From Acidobacteriota bacterium (GTDB taxonomy: Bacteria; Acidobacteriota; Vicinamibacteria; Vicinamibacterales; SCN-69-37): a DNA stretch of 64,000 bases. The notes under the pieces are model-generated. The model was given only the letters and a program-made list of their open reading frames with translations. It was not told where the DNA came from and made no database searches. Location: NCBI GenBank assembly GCA_016716905.1, contig JADJUS010000004.1:992001-1056000 (forward strand), written 5' to 3'. Numbering within the stretch: the first letter of the stretch is position 1; each line of letters begins with the position of its first letter. Below are positions 32,151-40,023 of the stretch, in pieces. The translations under genes were made by a program, and so were the position numbers.

Positions 32151-32207
32151 GGTGGTCAGGGCATTGTACGCGGCAGACGCGCGTCAGCAGCAGGGCAGAC
32201 AATCAAA

Positions 32208-32232
32208 GGGCCGAGACGGAACGCCTCGGCCC
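32208..32232 (-). terminator. Stem-loop between rplT and pheS, possible terminator or attenuator
   Basis: GGGCCGAG (32208-32215) and CTCGGCCC (32225-32232) form a perfect 8-base stem with a 9-base loop. In the minus-strand direction it is followed by TTTGATTGT, a weak T-tract. It could limit read-through from rplT into pheS. The next 50 bases towards rplT carry repeated GGGACCCC motifs. Confidence 0.55.
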
Positions 32233-32318
32233 TCACGAAATTCACGACCCCGGGACCCCAGGACTCCGGGACCCCGACCCACCTTCGCGCTGCGCGCTAC
32301 GGCGGGCAGGCTCTGGAC

Positions 32319-32732
32319 TCAGGACGCGGCGACGGACCGCGGCGCGCGTGTGCCCTTGTTGGACTTGGTCGCGGTCGCCGGCTGGTTGGCCTTGGCCTGT
32401 GCCGCCACCTTGGCGAAGGCCGCCGGGTGGTTGACCGCCAGTTCGGCCAGGCTCTTGCGATCCAGCGCGATCGTGGCGGCCTTCAGGCCGTTGATCAGCT
32501 GTCCGTAGGTCAGCCCGTTTTCGCGAGCGGCGGCGTTGATGCGCACCACCCACAGCTGGCGGTAGTCGCGCTTCTTGCGGCGACGGCCCACGAAGGCGTA
32601 GTTGAGGGCCTTATCAACAGACTCCTTGGCGGAGCGGTACAACTTGCTCTTATTGAGGAAGTAGCCCTTGGCGCGCTTCAGCAGCTTCTTGCGCTTGGCG
32701 ACGCGGACGGTTCCTCTCTTAACGCGCGGCAT
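32319..32732 (-). CDS. rplT: 50S ribosomal protein L20
   Basis: 137 residues, with a very basic N-terminus (MPRVKRGTVRVAKRKKLLKR) and the conserved AKGYFLNKSKLYRSAKESV and RDYRQLWVVRINAAARENGL. L20 binds 23S rRNA early in assembly and often represses the infC-rpmI-rplT messenger. The C-terminal extension (about 118-137, Ala/Lys/Thr-rich) is longer than in E. coli. It lies 16 bases after rpmI. Confidence 0.98.
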   Translation of the reverse strand: MPRVKRGTVRVAKRKKLLKRAKGYFLNKSKLYRSAKESVDKALNYAFVGRRRKKRDYRQLWVVRINAAARENGLTYGQLINGLKAATIALDRKSLAELAVNHPAAFAKVAAQAKANQPATATKSNKGTRAPRSVAAS

Positions 32733-32748
32733 GACAGTCCTTTCAGTC

Positions 32749-32946
32749 TCAGTCGTACGGCAGCATGCGCTTCAGACGGGGGGCATCTGTCTTGTCGACA
32801 ACGTGCGACCCGCGCATCTGGCGCTTGCTCTTGGTGGTTTTGCTCGTGAGGATGTGGCGCTTGAACGCCTTGGACCTCGTGAACTTACCGGTGGCAGTTT
32901 TTTTGAAGCGCTTTGCGGCGCCCCGATGACTCTTCAACTTCGGCAT
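32749..32946 (-). CDS. rpmI: 50S ribosomal protein L35
   Basis: 65 residues with the family start MPKLKSHRGAAKRFKKTATG and the basic core KAFKRHILTSKTTKSKRQMR. It lies between infC and rplT as in most bacteria. Length is exactly typical. Confidence 0.98.
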   Translation of the reverse strand: MPKLKSHRGAAKRFKKTATGKFTRSKAFKRHILTSKTTKSKRQMRGSHVVDKTDAPRLKRMLPYD

Positions 32947-32958
32947 AGTCGTTCCTAC

Positions 32959-33600
32959 TCACTCCGATCGCACATCCCCTGATGTGCCTTCCACGGGCCG
33001 GGCTTCCCTGGCCTCTTTCACGTCCTTCGAGTCTTTCGAATCCGTCGCCGGCTTCGCCTTTTTCATGCCGGGCCGGGGCGCCAGAATGGTGTGCATCTGG
33101 TTGCCTTCCTTCAACGGCATCGACTCAATCACCACCATGTCGCCCAGTTCACCGGTCAGGCGTTCCAGGATGCGGCGGCCAATCTCCGGGTGGGCCATTT
33201 CGCGGCCACGAAAAAATACCGTCGCCTTGACCTTGTCGCCGTCCTCAAGAAACCGCTCGATGTGCTTCTTCTTGAACTGGTAGTCGTGTTCGTCCACCTT
33301 CGGCCTGAACTTGATCTCCTTGACCTCGATGACCTTCTGGTGCTTCTTGGCCGCCCGCGTACGCTTCTGTTGCTCGTACTGGTACTTGCCGAAGTCCATG
33401 ATGCGACACACCGGAGGCACCGCCGTTGGTGAAATTTCCACCAAATCCAGCCCCTTGGCCCGCGCGATTGCGACGGCCTGTGGCGGCGGCATGATCCCCA
33501 GCTGTTCGCCGTTATCGTCGATCACCCGAATTTCACGAACCCGGATTCGTTCATTGGTCCGTACGCGGTCGTCGCGTCGGGGACCTCGGTCGTAGGCTAT
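32959..33600 (-). CDS. infC: Translation initiation factor IF-3, non-canonical AUA start
   Basis: 213 residues. The N-domain (DRVRTNERIRVREIRVIDDN), the linker rich in Lys, and the C-domain (DEHDYQFKKKHIERFLEDGD, MEHPEIGR-like EMAHPEIGRRIL) are complete only if translation starts at about 33600. There an AAAGGAG ribosome site is followed after 6 bases by ATA GCC TAC. No ATG, GTG or TTG lies between that site and the conserved TNERIR sequence. A rare AUA start fits the known autoregulation of infC through non-standard initiation codons. A GTG at 33525 would cut off the first 25 residues. A Lys/Asp-rich C-terminal tail (about 175-213) is extra. Confidence 0.95.
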   Translation of the reverse strand: MAYDRGPRRDDRVRTNERIRVREIRVIDDNGEQLGIMPPPQAVAIARAKGLDLVEISPTAVPPVCRIMDFGKYQYEQQKRTRAAKKHQKVIEVKEIKFRPKVDEHDYQFKKKHIERFLEDGDKVKATVFFRGREMAHPEIGRRILERLTGELGDMVVIESMPLKEGNQMHTILAPRPGMKKAKPATDSKDSKDVKEAREARPVEGTSGDVRSE

Positions 33601-33635
33601 AACGTGCTCCTTTGTGCCAAACGCAAACCCCTATC

Positions 33636-35636
33636 TTACCGCCGACTGAGCACTTCGTCACGTGCCGCGGTCAGGAAATCTTCCAACGCCCTCGCGCCCT
33701 GGTCTCCGCCCGTCCGGCTCCGCACCGCAACCGTCTGTTCGGCCGCCTCCCGGTCGCCCAGGACCAGCATATACGGCACTTTTTGCAGCTGCGCCTCACG
33801 AATCTTATAGCCAATCTTCTCGACGCGCCCGTCCACCTGCACCCGGAAACCCGCCTCGGACAGTCGCGTCCGGACGGTTTCCGCCCATTCGAGGTGCCGG
33901 TCGGCCAGCGGCAACACGGCCATCTGGACCGGGGCCAGCCACAACGGGAAGGCCCCCGCGTAGTGCTCGATCAGCATCGCGATGAACCGCTCGAAGCTGC
34001 CAAAAATCGCACGGTGGATCACCACCGGCTGGTGTTCCTGGTTGTCGGGGCCCACGTACTTCAGCCCAAAACGCTGCGGCATCTGGTAGTCGAGCTGGAT
34101 GGTGGCGCACTGCCACTTCCGGCCGATGGCGTCGGTGACGTCGAAGTCGATCTTCGGCCCGTAAAACGCGCCGTCGCCTTCGTCCACCCGATAGGCCGTG
34201 CCGGTGGACTGCAGGGCGCGCGTCAACTCCGCCTCAGCGTGGTCCCACGTCGCCTTCTCACCCAGAAACTCCGCGGGGCGTGTGGACAGCTTCACTTCGT
34301 ACGACAGGCCGAAGTCGCCGTACACGCGCTGCACCAGACGCAGCAACCGCTCGACTTCCTCGCCGATCTGCGACTCCATCACAAAACAATGCGCATCGTC
34401 CTGCGAGAACTGGCGCACGCGCGTGAGGCCGGCGAGCACACCTGAAGCCTCGTTGCGGTGAAGCGGCGTCTGTTCATGCAGGCGCAACGGCAGATCGCGA
34501 TACGACCGGGTCTCGCTGCCGAACACCAGCATGTGGCCGGGGCAGTTCATGGCTTTGACACCCATCGCCGTTGCATCGGAAGGACCTCTGAGGTCGTTTC
34601 CTTTGGCTCCAGGGGAAACGACCTCAGAGGTCTTATCGCTCGTCTCGCTCCGGCCCTCAACCAGGAACATGTTTTCGCGGTAGTGCTGCCAGTGGCCGGA
34701 GGTTTCCCAGAGCGCCTTGTTGAAGATGAGCGGCGTCTTCACTTCGCTGTAGCCGGCCGGGAACAACACGTCGCGCATGTAGTTGGCCAGCGTGTTGTAC
34801 AGCGTGGTGCCCTTGCCCAGCCAGAACGCCGCGCCGGGCGCCCACGTGTGGAACGTGAACAGGCCCAGGTCTTTTCCGAGACGACGATGGTCGCGTTTTT
34901 TGGCTTCTTCGAAACGCAGAAGGTGCTGCTTGAGGTCGTCTTCCTTGAAGAAGGCGGTGCCGTAGATGCGCTGCATCGGCGTACCTTGCGCATCGCCCTT
35001 CCAGTACGCGTTGGACGCGTTCAGCACTTTGAACGCCTTCAGCTTGCTGGTGCTGGGCACGTGCGGACCAAGACAGAAGTCCACAAAGGTCTCGCGGTCC
35101 TTGATGGTGTAGCAGGACACGTGACTCTGGCCTTCGGTCTTTTCCCGGATGAGCTGCACCTTGAGGGGCTCGCCGCGCTTCGTGAAGAAGTCGATTGCCT
35201 CGTTCCGATCCCACGATTGCCGTTCGTAGGGCAGGTCCTGCGCGGCCAGCTCCTTCATCCGTGCTTCGATGCGCTCAAGATCTTCAGGCACAAACGGCCG
35301 GTCCACGACGAAGTCGTAGAAGAACCCCTCGTCGGTGGCGGGGCCGATCCCGCACTGCGCGTTCGGAAAGAGCTGCGTGACGGCAGCGGCCAGCAAGTGC
35401 GCTGTGGAATGCCGGTACAAGGCGAGCGCGTCAGGCCCGTCGGGCGTCACGATGCGCAGCCGGGCATTGGCCGTGAGCGGGAAGCTCAGGTCCACCAACG
35501 TGTCATCGACATACGCGGCCAACGCACGGCGAACGACACCGCCTGGCAGCGCCTCTTTGGCAAAGTCGGTCACGGGTGTGCCGGCTGGCACACTACGTTC
35601 GGATCCGTCGGGCAGGGTAATGGTGACGTGAGACAT
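33636..35636 (-). CDS. thrS: Threonyl-tRNA synthetase with in-frame palindromic insertion
   Basis: 666 residues. Domains in order: TGS (about 1-60), editing N2 domain (HSTAHLLAAAV, zinc-type His motif), catalytic class II core with KAMNCPGHMLVF, motif 2 RLHEQTPLHRNEASGVLAGL, and anticodon-binding domain (VLPLADRHLEWAETV). Zinc ligands expected in the core (Cys in MNCPGH, His in DAHCFV, His in PVVIHRAIFG) are present. Residues about 335-352 are encoded by a palindromic element (34583-34632) placed between ENMFLVEG and MGVKAMNCPGH. That position is a surface turn in known synthetases. Confidence 0.97.
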   Translation of the reverse strand: MSHVTITLPDGSERSVPAGTPVTDFAKEALPGGVVRRALAAYVDDTLVDLSFPLTANARLRIVTPDGPDALALYRHSTAHLLAAAVTQLFPNAQCGIGPATDEGFFYDFVVDRPFVPEDLERIEARMKELAAQDLPYERQSWDRNEAIDFFTKRGEPLKVQLIREKTEGQSHVSCYTIKDRETFVDFCLGPHVPSTSKLKAFKVLNASNAYWKGDAQGTPMQRIYGTAFFKEDDLKQHLLRFEEAKKRDHRRLGKDLGLFTFHTWAPGAAFWLGKGTTLYNTLANYMRDVLFPAGYSEVKTPLIFNKALWETSGHWQHYRENMFLVEGRSETSDKTSEVVSPGAKGNDLRGPSDATAMGVKAMNCPGHMLVFGSETRSYRDLPLRLHEQTPLHRNEASGVLAGLTRVRQFSQDDAHCFVMESQIGEEVERLLRLVQRVYGDFGLSYEVKLSTRPAEFLGEKATWDHAEAELTRALQSTGTAYRVDEGDGAFYGPKIDFDVTDAIGRKWQCATIQLDYQMPQRFGLKYVGPDNQEHQPVVIHRAIFGSFERFIAMLIEHYAGAFPLWLAPVQMAVLPLADRHLEWAETVRTRLSEAGFRVQVDGRVEKIGYKIREAQLQKVPYMLVLGDREAAEQTVAVRSRTGGDQGARALEDFLTAARDEVLSRR
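34583..34632. repeat. Palindromic element B inside thrS
   Basis: GACCTCTGAGGTCGTTTCC (34583-34601) and its exact reverse complement (34614-34632) flank a 12-base loop. It reads in frame as KTSEVVSPGAKGNDLRGPS. A second copy at 37354-37405 has the same stem length and 12-base loop, with one paired base change (C-G to A-T) that preserves pairing. Confidence 0.9.
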
Positions 35637-35644
35637 GATGTAAC

Positions 35645-35701
35645 AACCTTCGCGGCCTGCCAGCCGTAGCGGTGAGCGAAGGCGGCGCTTCCGCGAAGGT
35701 T
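35645..35701. repeat. 11-base inverted repeat between tRNA-Val and thrS
   Basis: AACCTTCGCGG (35645-35655) pairs with CCGCGAAGGTT (35691-35701), the latter touching the encoded CCA end of the tRNA. In the direction of transcription the hairpin follows the tRNA directly and precedes thrS. It might terminate or process the tRNA transcript. No T-box features were recognised here. Confidence 0.6.
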
Positions 35702-35777
35702 GGTAGGCACGGGCGGACTCGAACCGCCGACCTCCTGCATGTCAAGCAGGCGCTCTAACCAGCTGAGCTACGCGCCT
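35701..35777 (-). tRNA. tRNA-Val (anticodon GAC)
   Basis: 77 bases with encoded CCA. Acceptor AGGCGCG pairs with CGTGCCT (one G-U), the D arm is GCTCAGCTGGTTAGAGC, the anticodon stem CCTGC/GCAGG encloses loop TTGACAT with anticodon GAC, and the T arm is GGCGG-TTCGAGT-CCGCC. Discriminator base A. It lies between the HU gene and thrS on the same strand. Confidence 0.95.
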
Positions 35778-35799
35778 AGGCGAACAGATAGTATACCGC

Positions 35800-36072
35800 T
35801 TAATTCAACAGGTCCTTGAGGGCTTTGCCTGCGGTGAAGCGCGCGACTTTCCGTTTGGGAATTTTCACGGCGGCGCCCGTCTGGGGGTTGCGGCCCATGC
35901 GGGCCTTGCGGGCGGAGGTCTTGAATGTGCCGAATCCAACGAGGGTGACCGAGCCACCTTTCTTGAGGGCCTTGGCGACACCGTCCAGAAACGATTCCAC
36001 GGCTGCCGCTGCACTCGACTTGGTCAACCCTGCGTCATTCGCGATTTTTGCGATCAGATCCTGCTTGTTCAT
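35800..36072 (-). CDS. hup: DNA-binding protein HU
   Basis: 90 residues, standard length. Family features are MNKQDLIAKIANDAGLTKSS, VESFLDGVAKALKKGG, VGFGTFKTSARKARMGRNPQ and the beta arm ending RFTAGKALKDLLN. It bends and compacts DNA as a dimer. It is followed by tRNA-Val 23 bases downstream. Confidence 0.98.
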   Translation of the reverse strand: MNKQDLIAKIANDAGLTKSSAAAAVESFLDGVAKALKKGGSVTLVGFGTFKTSARKARMGRNPQTGAAVKIPKRKVARFTAGKALKDLLN

Positions 36073-36136
36073 GCTTCCTCCGCCACGCGGTTATACGCTC
36101 CGCTTCCAATCACTGTCAAGGATGTGCAGGGCGCGA

Positions 36137-37339
36137 CTACCGCGGCGTCTTGTTCGCACTCAGGCGTTCGATGGCCTTCGCGAGCATGTCGTCGGTGGCG
36201 GGGGGCACGGCGTCGAACGCCACACTCGGCGATTCCACCGCGACCGTCGGCCGGAGTCCTCGCTCGTGAATAGACTCGCCGTCCATGGCCAGGTACCGCG
36301 CATAGGTCATCCACAGGCCGCTGCCTTCAGACAACGGCACCAGCCGCTGCGCGCCCGCAAGGCCTGCGGTGGGTTCGCCCACCAGGTCCGCGCGCTTGTT
36401 GCCGTTGAGGGCCGCGGCAAATACTTCGGCCGCCCCGGCCGTCCCGTTGGAGACCAGCAGCACCACCGGCATCGTCACTCGTCCGTCACCCGCGACGGCG
36501 GAGGTCGTGACGCGCGGCTGCGTTCGCTCAGCCCGAATCGCCAGCGTGCCTGTCTTGACAAAGAGCCGCGCTGCGGCGATGCCTTCCTCAATCGGGCCAT
36601 CCGCCGTGGATCGCAGATCGATGACCATGCCGGAAGCACCGGACTTCTGCAGGCCGTCAATCGCCGTTCCCAGTGCCGTGGCCGTGCCTTCGCTGAAGCT
36701 CGTTACGCGGACGACGGCCACGCCCGAGGGCATCTTGACGGTGGTGACGTTCGCGCCCGCCGGCACTTCGCGCACCAGTGTCACCACATGCGGGTCCACT
36801 GCATTGCCGCGCAGCACCGTCAGTTCAACTTTGGAGCCCGGCGCGCCGCGCAACAGGCGGGCACCGGTGAACGCCGACACTTCGCGCGTCGGTTTATTGT
36901 CGATCCCGCGGATGTAATCGTTCGTCCGCAATCCGGCCCGGGCGGCTGGCGAGCCGTCGCGCACGCCAACGATGCGCAGATAAAATTGGCGCGAGACGAC
37001 CAGCCCGACGTCACCCGCCGGCAGGGTCGCCTGGTTCTTCGCGAGCAAAACTTCTTCAGGTGTGAGGTACGCGCTCATTGGGTCCAGGCTGTCAGCCAGG
37101 CCGCGCATGGCGCCGTCCATCACCTTGTCGGCATTGGCGTCTTCCACGTAGCTCGACATGATGAGCGACACCACGTCTTCAAAGACGCGCAGATGCGGGA
37201 AGGCCTGCTCGTTCGCGTTCGCGTTCGCGTTCGGCGCGGTCCTGGGCGCGGCCTTGGCGCTGAGCAGACCGCCGATGGCGATCAGCGCGACCAGAGGCGT
37301 CGAGACCAGAAACACGAGCCAGCGTGACTTGGATGTCAT
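36137..37339 (-). CDS. S41 (C-terminal processing protease) family protein lacking the usual Ser/Lys residues
   Basis: 400 residues. A membrane anchor (about 7-28) and an Asn/Ala repeat (PNANANANE, encoded by a GTTCGC microsatellite) precede an S41 N-region (DSLDPMSAYLTPEE), a PDZ domain (about 108-180; GSPAARAGLRTNDYIRGIDN) and the protease fold. The nucleophile region, normally G-[ST]-A-S-A-S-E, reads GTAGAAEVF (300-307), and the usual FGKG lysine loop reads TAGLAGAQ (324-331). Both catalytic residues are thus replaced. It may be a non-catalytic binding protein or use a different nucleophile. Confidence 0.85.
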   Translation of the reverse strand: MTSKSRWLVFLVSTPLVALIAIGGLLSAKAAPRTAPNANANANEQAFPHLRVFEDVVSLIMSSYVEDANADKVMDGAMRGLADSLDPMSAYLTPEEVLLAKNQATLPAGDVGLVVSRQFYLRIVGVRDGSPAARAGLRTNDYIRGIDNKPTREVSAFTGARLLRGAPGSKVELTVLRGNAVDPHVVTLVREVPAGANVTTVKMPSGVAVVRVTSFSEGTATALGTAIDGLQKSGASGMVIDLRSTADGPIEEGIAAARLFVKTGTLAIRAERTQPRVTTSAVAGDGRVTMPVVLLVSNGTAGAAEVFAAALNGNKRADLVGEPTAGLAGAQRLVPLSEGSGLWMTYARYLAMDGESIHERGLRPTVAVESPSVAFDAVPPATDDMLAKAIERLSANKTPR

Positions 37340-37353
37340 GCGTTTAATAATAC

Positions 37354-37405
37354 GACCTCTGAGGTAGTTTCCGCCTGAGTTGCGACGGAAACTACCTCAG
37401 AGGTC
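37354..37405. repeat. Palindromic element B, intergenic copy
   Basis: GACCTCTGAGGTAGTTTCCG (37354-37373) and its exact reverse complement (37386-37405) flank a 12-base loop. It sits between the S41-family gene start and the 3' end of the phosphatase gene, whose TAG stop codon is supplied by the element. It is the partner of the copy in thrS at 34583-34632. Confidence 0.9.
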
Positions 37406-39482
37406 CTGGCGCCAGAGGTCTTCCGTCCATGCCGGCTGGAATCGTTACCCCGAAATGCTGCAGCACGGTGGGCGCGATGTCGATAATGTTGGCGCGCCCC
37501 TGGCTGTTGACCGTGATCGGACGGCTGGAGATCAGCATGCCGGCCGTGGTCGCGAAGTCGTATCCGCCGTGGTCGCCCGACCACTTCCTCATATTGGGGT
37601 AGACGATCCCTTTCGGCGATCCGCCCAACGTCGTCTGCCAGGACACGCGATAGCCATCGGCCAACCCCACCTGCAGGTCCGATGCGTTGTGCAGGTATTC
37701 GCCCGTATACACGTCGTCTCGTTTGTAGACGTTGGTGACGATCGGTGCGCCCGTGTCGGGGTCCACAAGCGAGGCGATCAGGCGCTTACTGAGATCGTCG
37801 GCCAGGGTCCGGTACTCCTCACCCGTCGAGACGATACCCTGACCCTCTCGGCCGCGGAGGTTGAAGTAGATCTGGCCCAGGCCCATCGCGTAGGCGCGCG
37901 TGCGCGACCAGTCCACGTCTTCGAAGTACTCGCCGCCACCGCCAAACAAATCGGCCAGCGTCTTGTCGGCGGATGTGGTCTGTCCCTTGAGCACCATGAA
38001 GCCCTGTTCGACGAGCCAGGTGTTCAGGTTGACGGCTTTGCGCCACGAGTGGAAGCCGTGGTCGGACACGATCATGAGTGTGGTGTCGGCGCCCGTCTGG
38101 TCAAGGACCTCGCCGATGAATTGATCCGCGCGCCGGTAGACGCGCAGGATCTCGTCACCAAACTGCGCAGCGCCCTCCGCGGTGTAGGAGGGATGCGTGG
38201 TGTCGCGGTGCCGCCACATCATGTGCTGCACGCGGTCGGTGGCCTCAATCACACCAACCAGCAAGTCCCACGATCCGGACGTGAGCCGGTTGAGGATGAC
38301 CTGGGCGCGGTCGTCGAATGCGCGATACAGGTCGTCCATGAATGTGGTTTCGGTCATCCGGTTTTCGTCGAGCGGCCAGGTGGCTTCAGCCCATCCGAGC
38401 GTGCGGAAGGGACCGACGCTCTTGTAGAGGTCACGCGCCAGCCTCGCAGGTGATGAGATGGGCAACGGCGGCGCATCCGGCTTCCAGTTCACCGGCGCGA
38501 TGTAGATCTGCAGGTCGTCATCAGCCTTCCGGACGTGTACCTGCGTCATCCCTTCGATCGACACAAACAGATTGACCCTGAACTTCAGGTTGATCCACTT
38601 GCTCCACTCACCGGCCTTCAGCGTCATCTTCTGGCCACCCAGATCGATGTCTGCGGCGGCACGTCCCTTCGTCCACGTGACGGTCAGCGGGAGCGTGACA
38701 TCCTGTTTCGCCTCAAGCTCTGCCTGCGCCGTGCGGTCGGCATCGGTGAGCGGGGCTTTTTCTGCCAGCTCCGCAAGTTGCGCACGCACGATGGGATTCG
38801 GGGGGCCGTAGAAGGTGGCACGCGCCGTATCGCCCTCAAAGGGCAGGCGCCGCACGATACCACCCATTTCGGTGGGGTCTTCCTCGAAGCGGCTCACGTC
38901 GGTGCCGTAATAGTGGTACGTGCCCATCGTGCCGCGGATGTCGGGCAGCGGCAACCCGGCCAGCAATTCGCCATTCGGCACGTCCTCAGGTGGAAACGTC
39001 ACCGGCACTGTGAGGATGCTGCTGCGCACGCCCGCCTGCCCGGCGGTAACCCAGAACGACGTGCCGCCGCGCATCGTGTGAATCTGCGGCCGGGACCTGG
39101 GAATCCAGTTCCACAGGAAGGTGGGCGGCGTGCGCGTCACCATGCCCAGGTCCGGTCTGTAGATCGCCGCATCGCGCACGAGGAAGTCGTAGATGTTGTG
39201 TTTGCCCGGATTCACACCCGTCGCAAACGACGCCCACGCCGTCGGCGACTCCGGCGACACCGTCGTTTCCAGGTCGTACAGACCGCCGGTCTTCATGACC
39301 TTGGCGAAGTTCGGCAACTGTCCCGCCGCCATGAACTCACGCACGAGGTCTGGGTCCATACCGTCGAAGCCGATGATCACCAGTTTTTGCCGACCAGCAT
39401 CGGGCGCAGGAGGCGGGCCGCCACAGGCCCATGCGGCGCCGACGACCGCGACCACACCAACAAGACAAACGCGCTTGACCAC
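37392..39482 (-). CDS. Alkaline phosphatase superfamily protein, predicted lipoprotein
   Basis: 696 residues. The signal peptide ends in a lipobox-like AWAC (about 17-20). The type I phosphodiesterase fold begins VIIGFDGMDPDLVREFM, with the nucleophile region ETTVSPESPTAWASFATGVN and later metal ligands in VGVIEATDRVQHMMW, IVSDHGFHSW and WSGDHGGYDF. It is longer than typical nucleotide pyrophosphatases because of a beta-rich insertion (about 230-330). It acts outside the cytoplasm; the substrate is unknown. Its final codons lie in palindromic element B. Confidence 0.8.
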   Translation of the reverse strand: MVKRVCLVGVVAVVGAAWACGGPPPAPDAGRQKLVIIGFDGMDPDLVREFMAAGQLPNFAKVMKTGGLYDLETTVSPESPTAWASFATGVNPGKHNIYDFLVRDAAIYRPDLGMVTRTPPTFLWNWIPRSRPQIHTMRGGTSFWVTAGQAGVRSSILTVPVTFPPEDVPNGELLAGLPLPDIRGTMGTYHYYGTDVSRFEEDPTEMGGIVRRLPFEGDTARATFYGPPNPIVRAQLAELAEKAPLTDADRTAQAELEAKQDVTLPLTVTWTKGRAAADIDLGGQKMTLKAGEWSKWINLKFRVNLFVSIEGMTQVHVRKADDDLQIYIAPVNWKPDAPPLPISSPARLARDLYKSVGPFRTLGWAEATWPLDENRMTETTFMDDLYRAFDDRAQVILNRLTSGSWDLLVGVIEATDRVQHMMWRHRDTTHPSYTAEGAAQFGDEILRVYRRADQFIGEVLDQTGADTTLMIVSDHGFHSWRKAVNLNTWLVEQGFMVLKGQTTSADKTLADLFGGGGEYFEDVDWSRTRAYAMGLGQIYFNLRGREGQGIVSTGEEYRTLADDLSKRLIASLVDPDTGAPIVTNVYKRDDVYTGEYLHNASDLQVGLADGYRVSWQTTLGGSPKGIVYPNMRKWSGDHGGYDFATTAGMLISSRPITVNSQGRANIIDIAPTVLQHFGVTIPAGMDGRPLAPGPLR

Positions 39483-39492
39483 ACCGGATTGT

Positions 39493-39543
39493 AACTGACG
39501 GAACTGACGGAACTGACGGAACTGGCGGAACTGGCGGAACTGG
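39493..39543. repeat. 9-base tandem repeat (AACTGACGG / AACTGGCGG)
   Basis: About 5.7 copies of a 9-base unit lie between the start of the phosphatase gene and the ruvX gene, i.e. in the divergent promoter region. Variation in copy number could alter spacing of either promoter. Confidence 0.85.
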
Positions 39544-39561
39544 GAGTGTAAGCTTTCTCTC

Positions 39562-40023
39562 GTGCGGTTCCTTGGCGTGGATTACGGGGCGAAGCGAATT
39601 GGGCTTGCGCTGTCTGACCACACGGCGACGATGGCGCGACCGTGGCAGATGGTCACGTCGGCTGCTGGGCCGCGACGGGCGGCGTCGGTGATCGCGGACG
39701 TCGTGTCACGATTGCGTGGGTCCGCCGACCCGGATCTTGACGGCATTGTCGTCGGTTTGCCCCGGCGGCTCAACGGCGAGGACACCGATCAGACGCCGGT
39801 GGTGAGGCAGTTCGTGACGGCACTGGCCGAACTCACCGGCATTCCCGTGGACACTCAGGACGAACGGCTGACCAGCGTGGAGGCCGAGGCGCGGTTGGCC
39901 ACTCGCGAGCGCGACTGGCGCAAGCGGAAGGCGCTGATCGACGCCGAGTCGGCGTCGATCGTGTTGCAGGATTTCCTGGATGCTCGCGCGCGGGTCGCCC
40001 TATCGGAGAAAGAGCACGCATGA
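39562..40023 (+). CDS. ruvX: Holliday junction resolvase-like nuclease RuvX/YqgF
   Basis: 153 residues with a GTG start. The RNase H-like fold shows MRFLGVDYGAKRIGLALSD (first Asp), GIVVGLPRRLNGED and TQDERLTSVEAE, with a final DAESASIVLQDFLD. It is implicated in 16S rRNA maturation and resolvase activity. The stop overlaps the mltG start (ATGA), so the two are coupled. Confidence 0.93.
   Translation: MRFLGVDYGAKRIGLALSDHTATMARPWQMVTSAAGPRRAASVIADVVSRLRGSADPDLDGIVVGLPRRLNGEDTDQTPVVRQFVTALAELTGIPVDTQDERLTSVEAEARLATRERDWRKRKALIDAESASIVLQDFLDARARVALSEKEHA

Noticed and set aside
34458..35669. Plus-strand open frame of 403 codons
   Set aside because: Antisense to thrS and not protein-like.
35637..35700. 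T-box leader upstream of thrS
   Set aside because: The gap to tRNA-Val is only 64 bases and has an 11-base inverted repeat but no T-box sequence or specifier loop.
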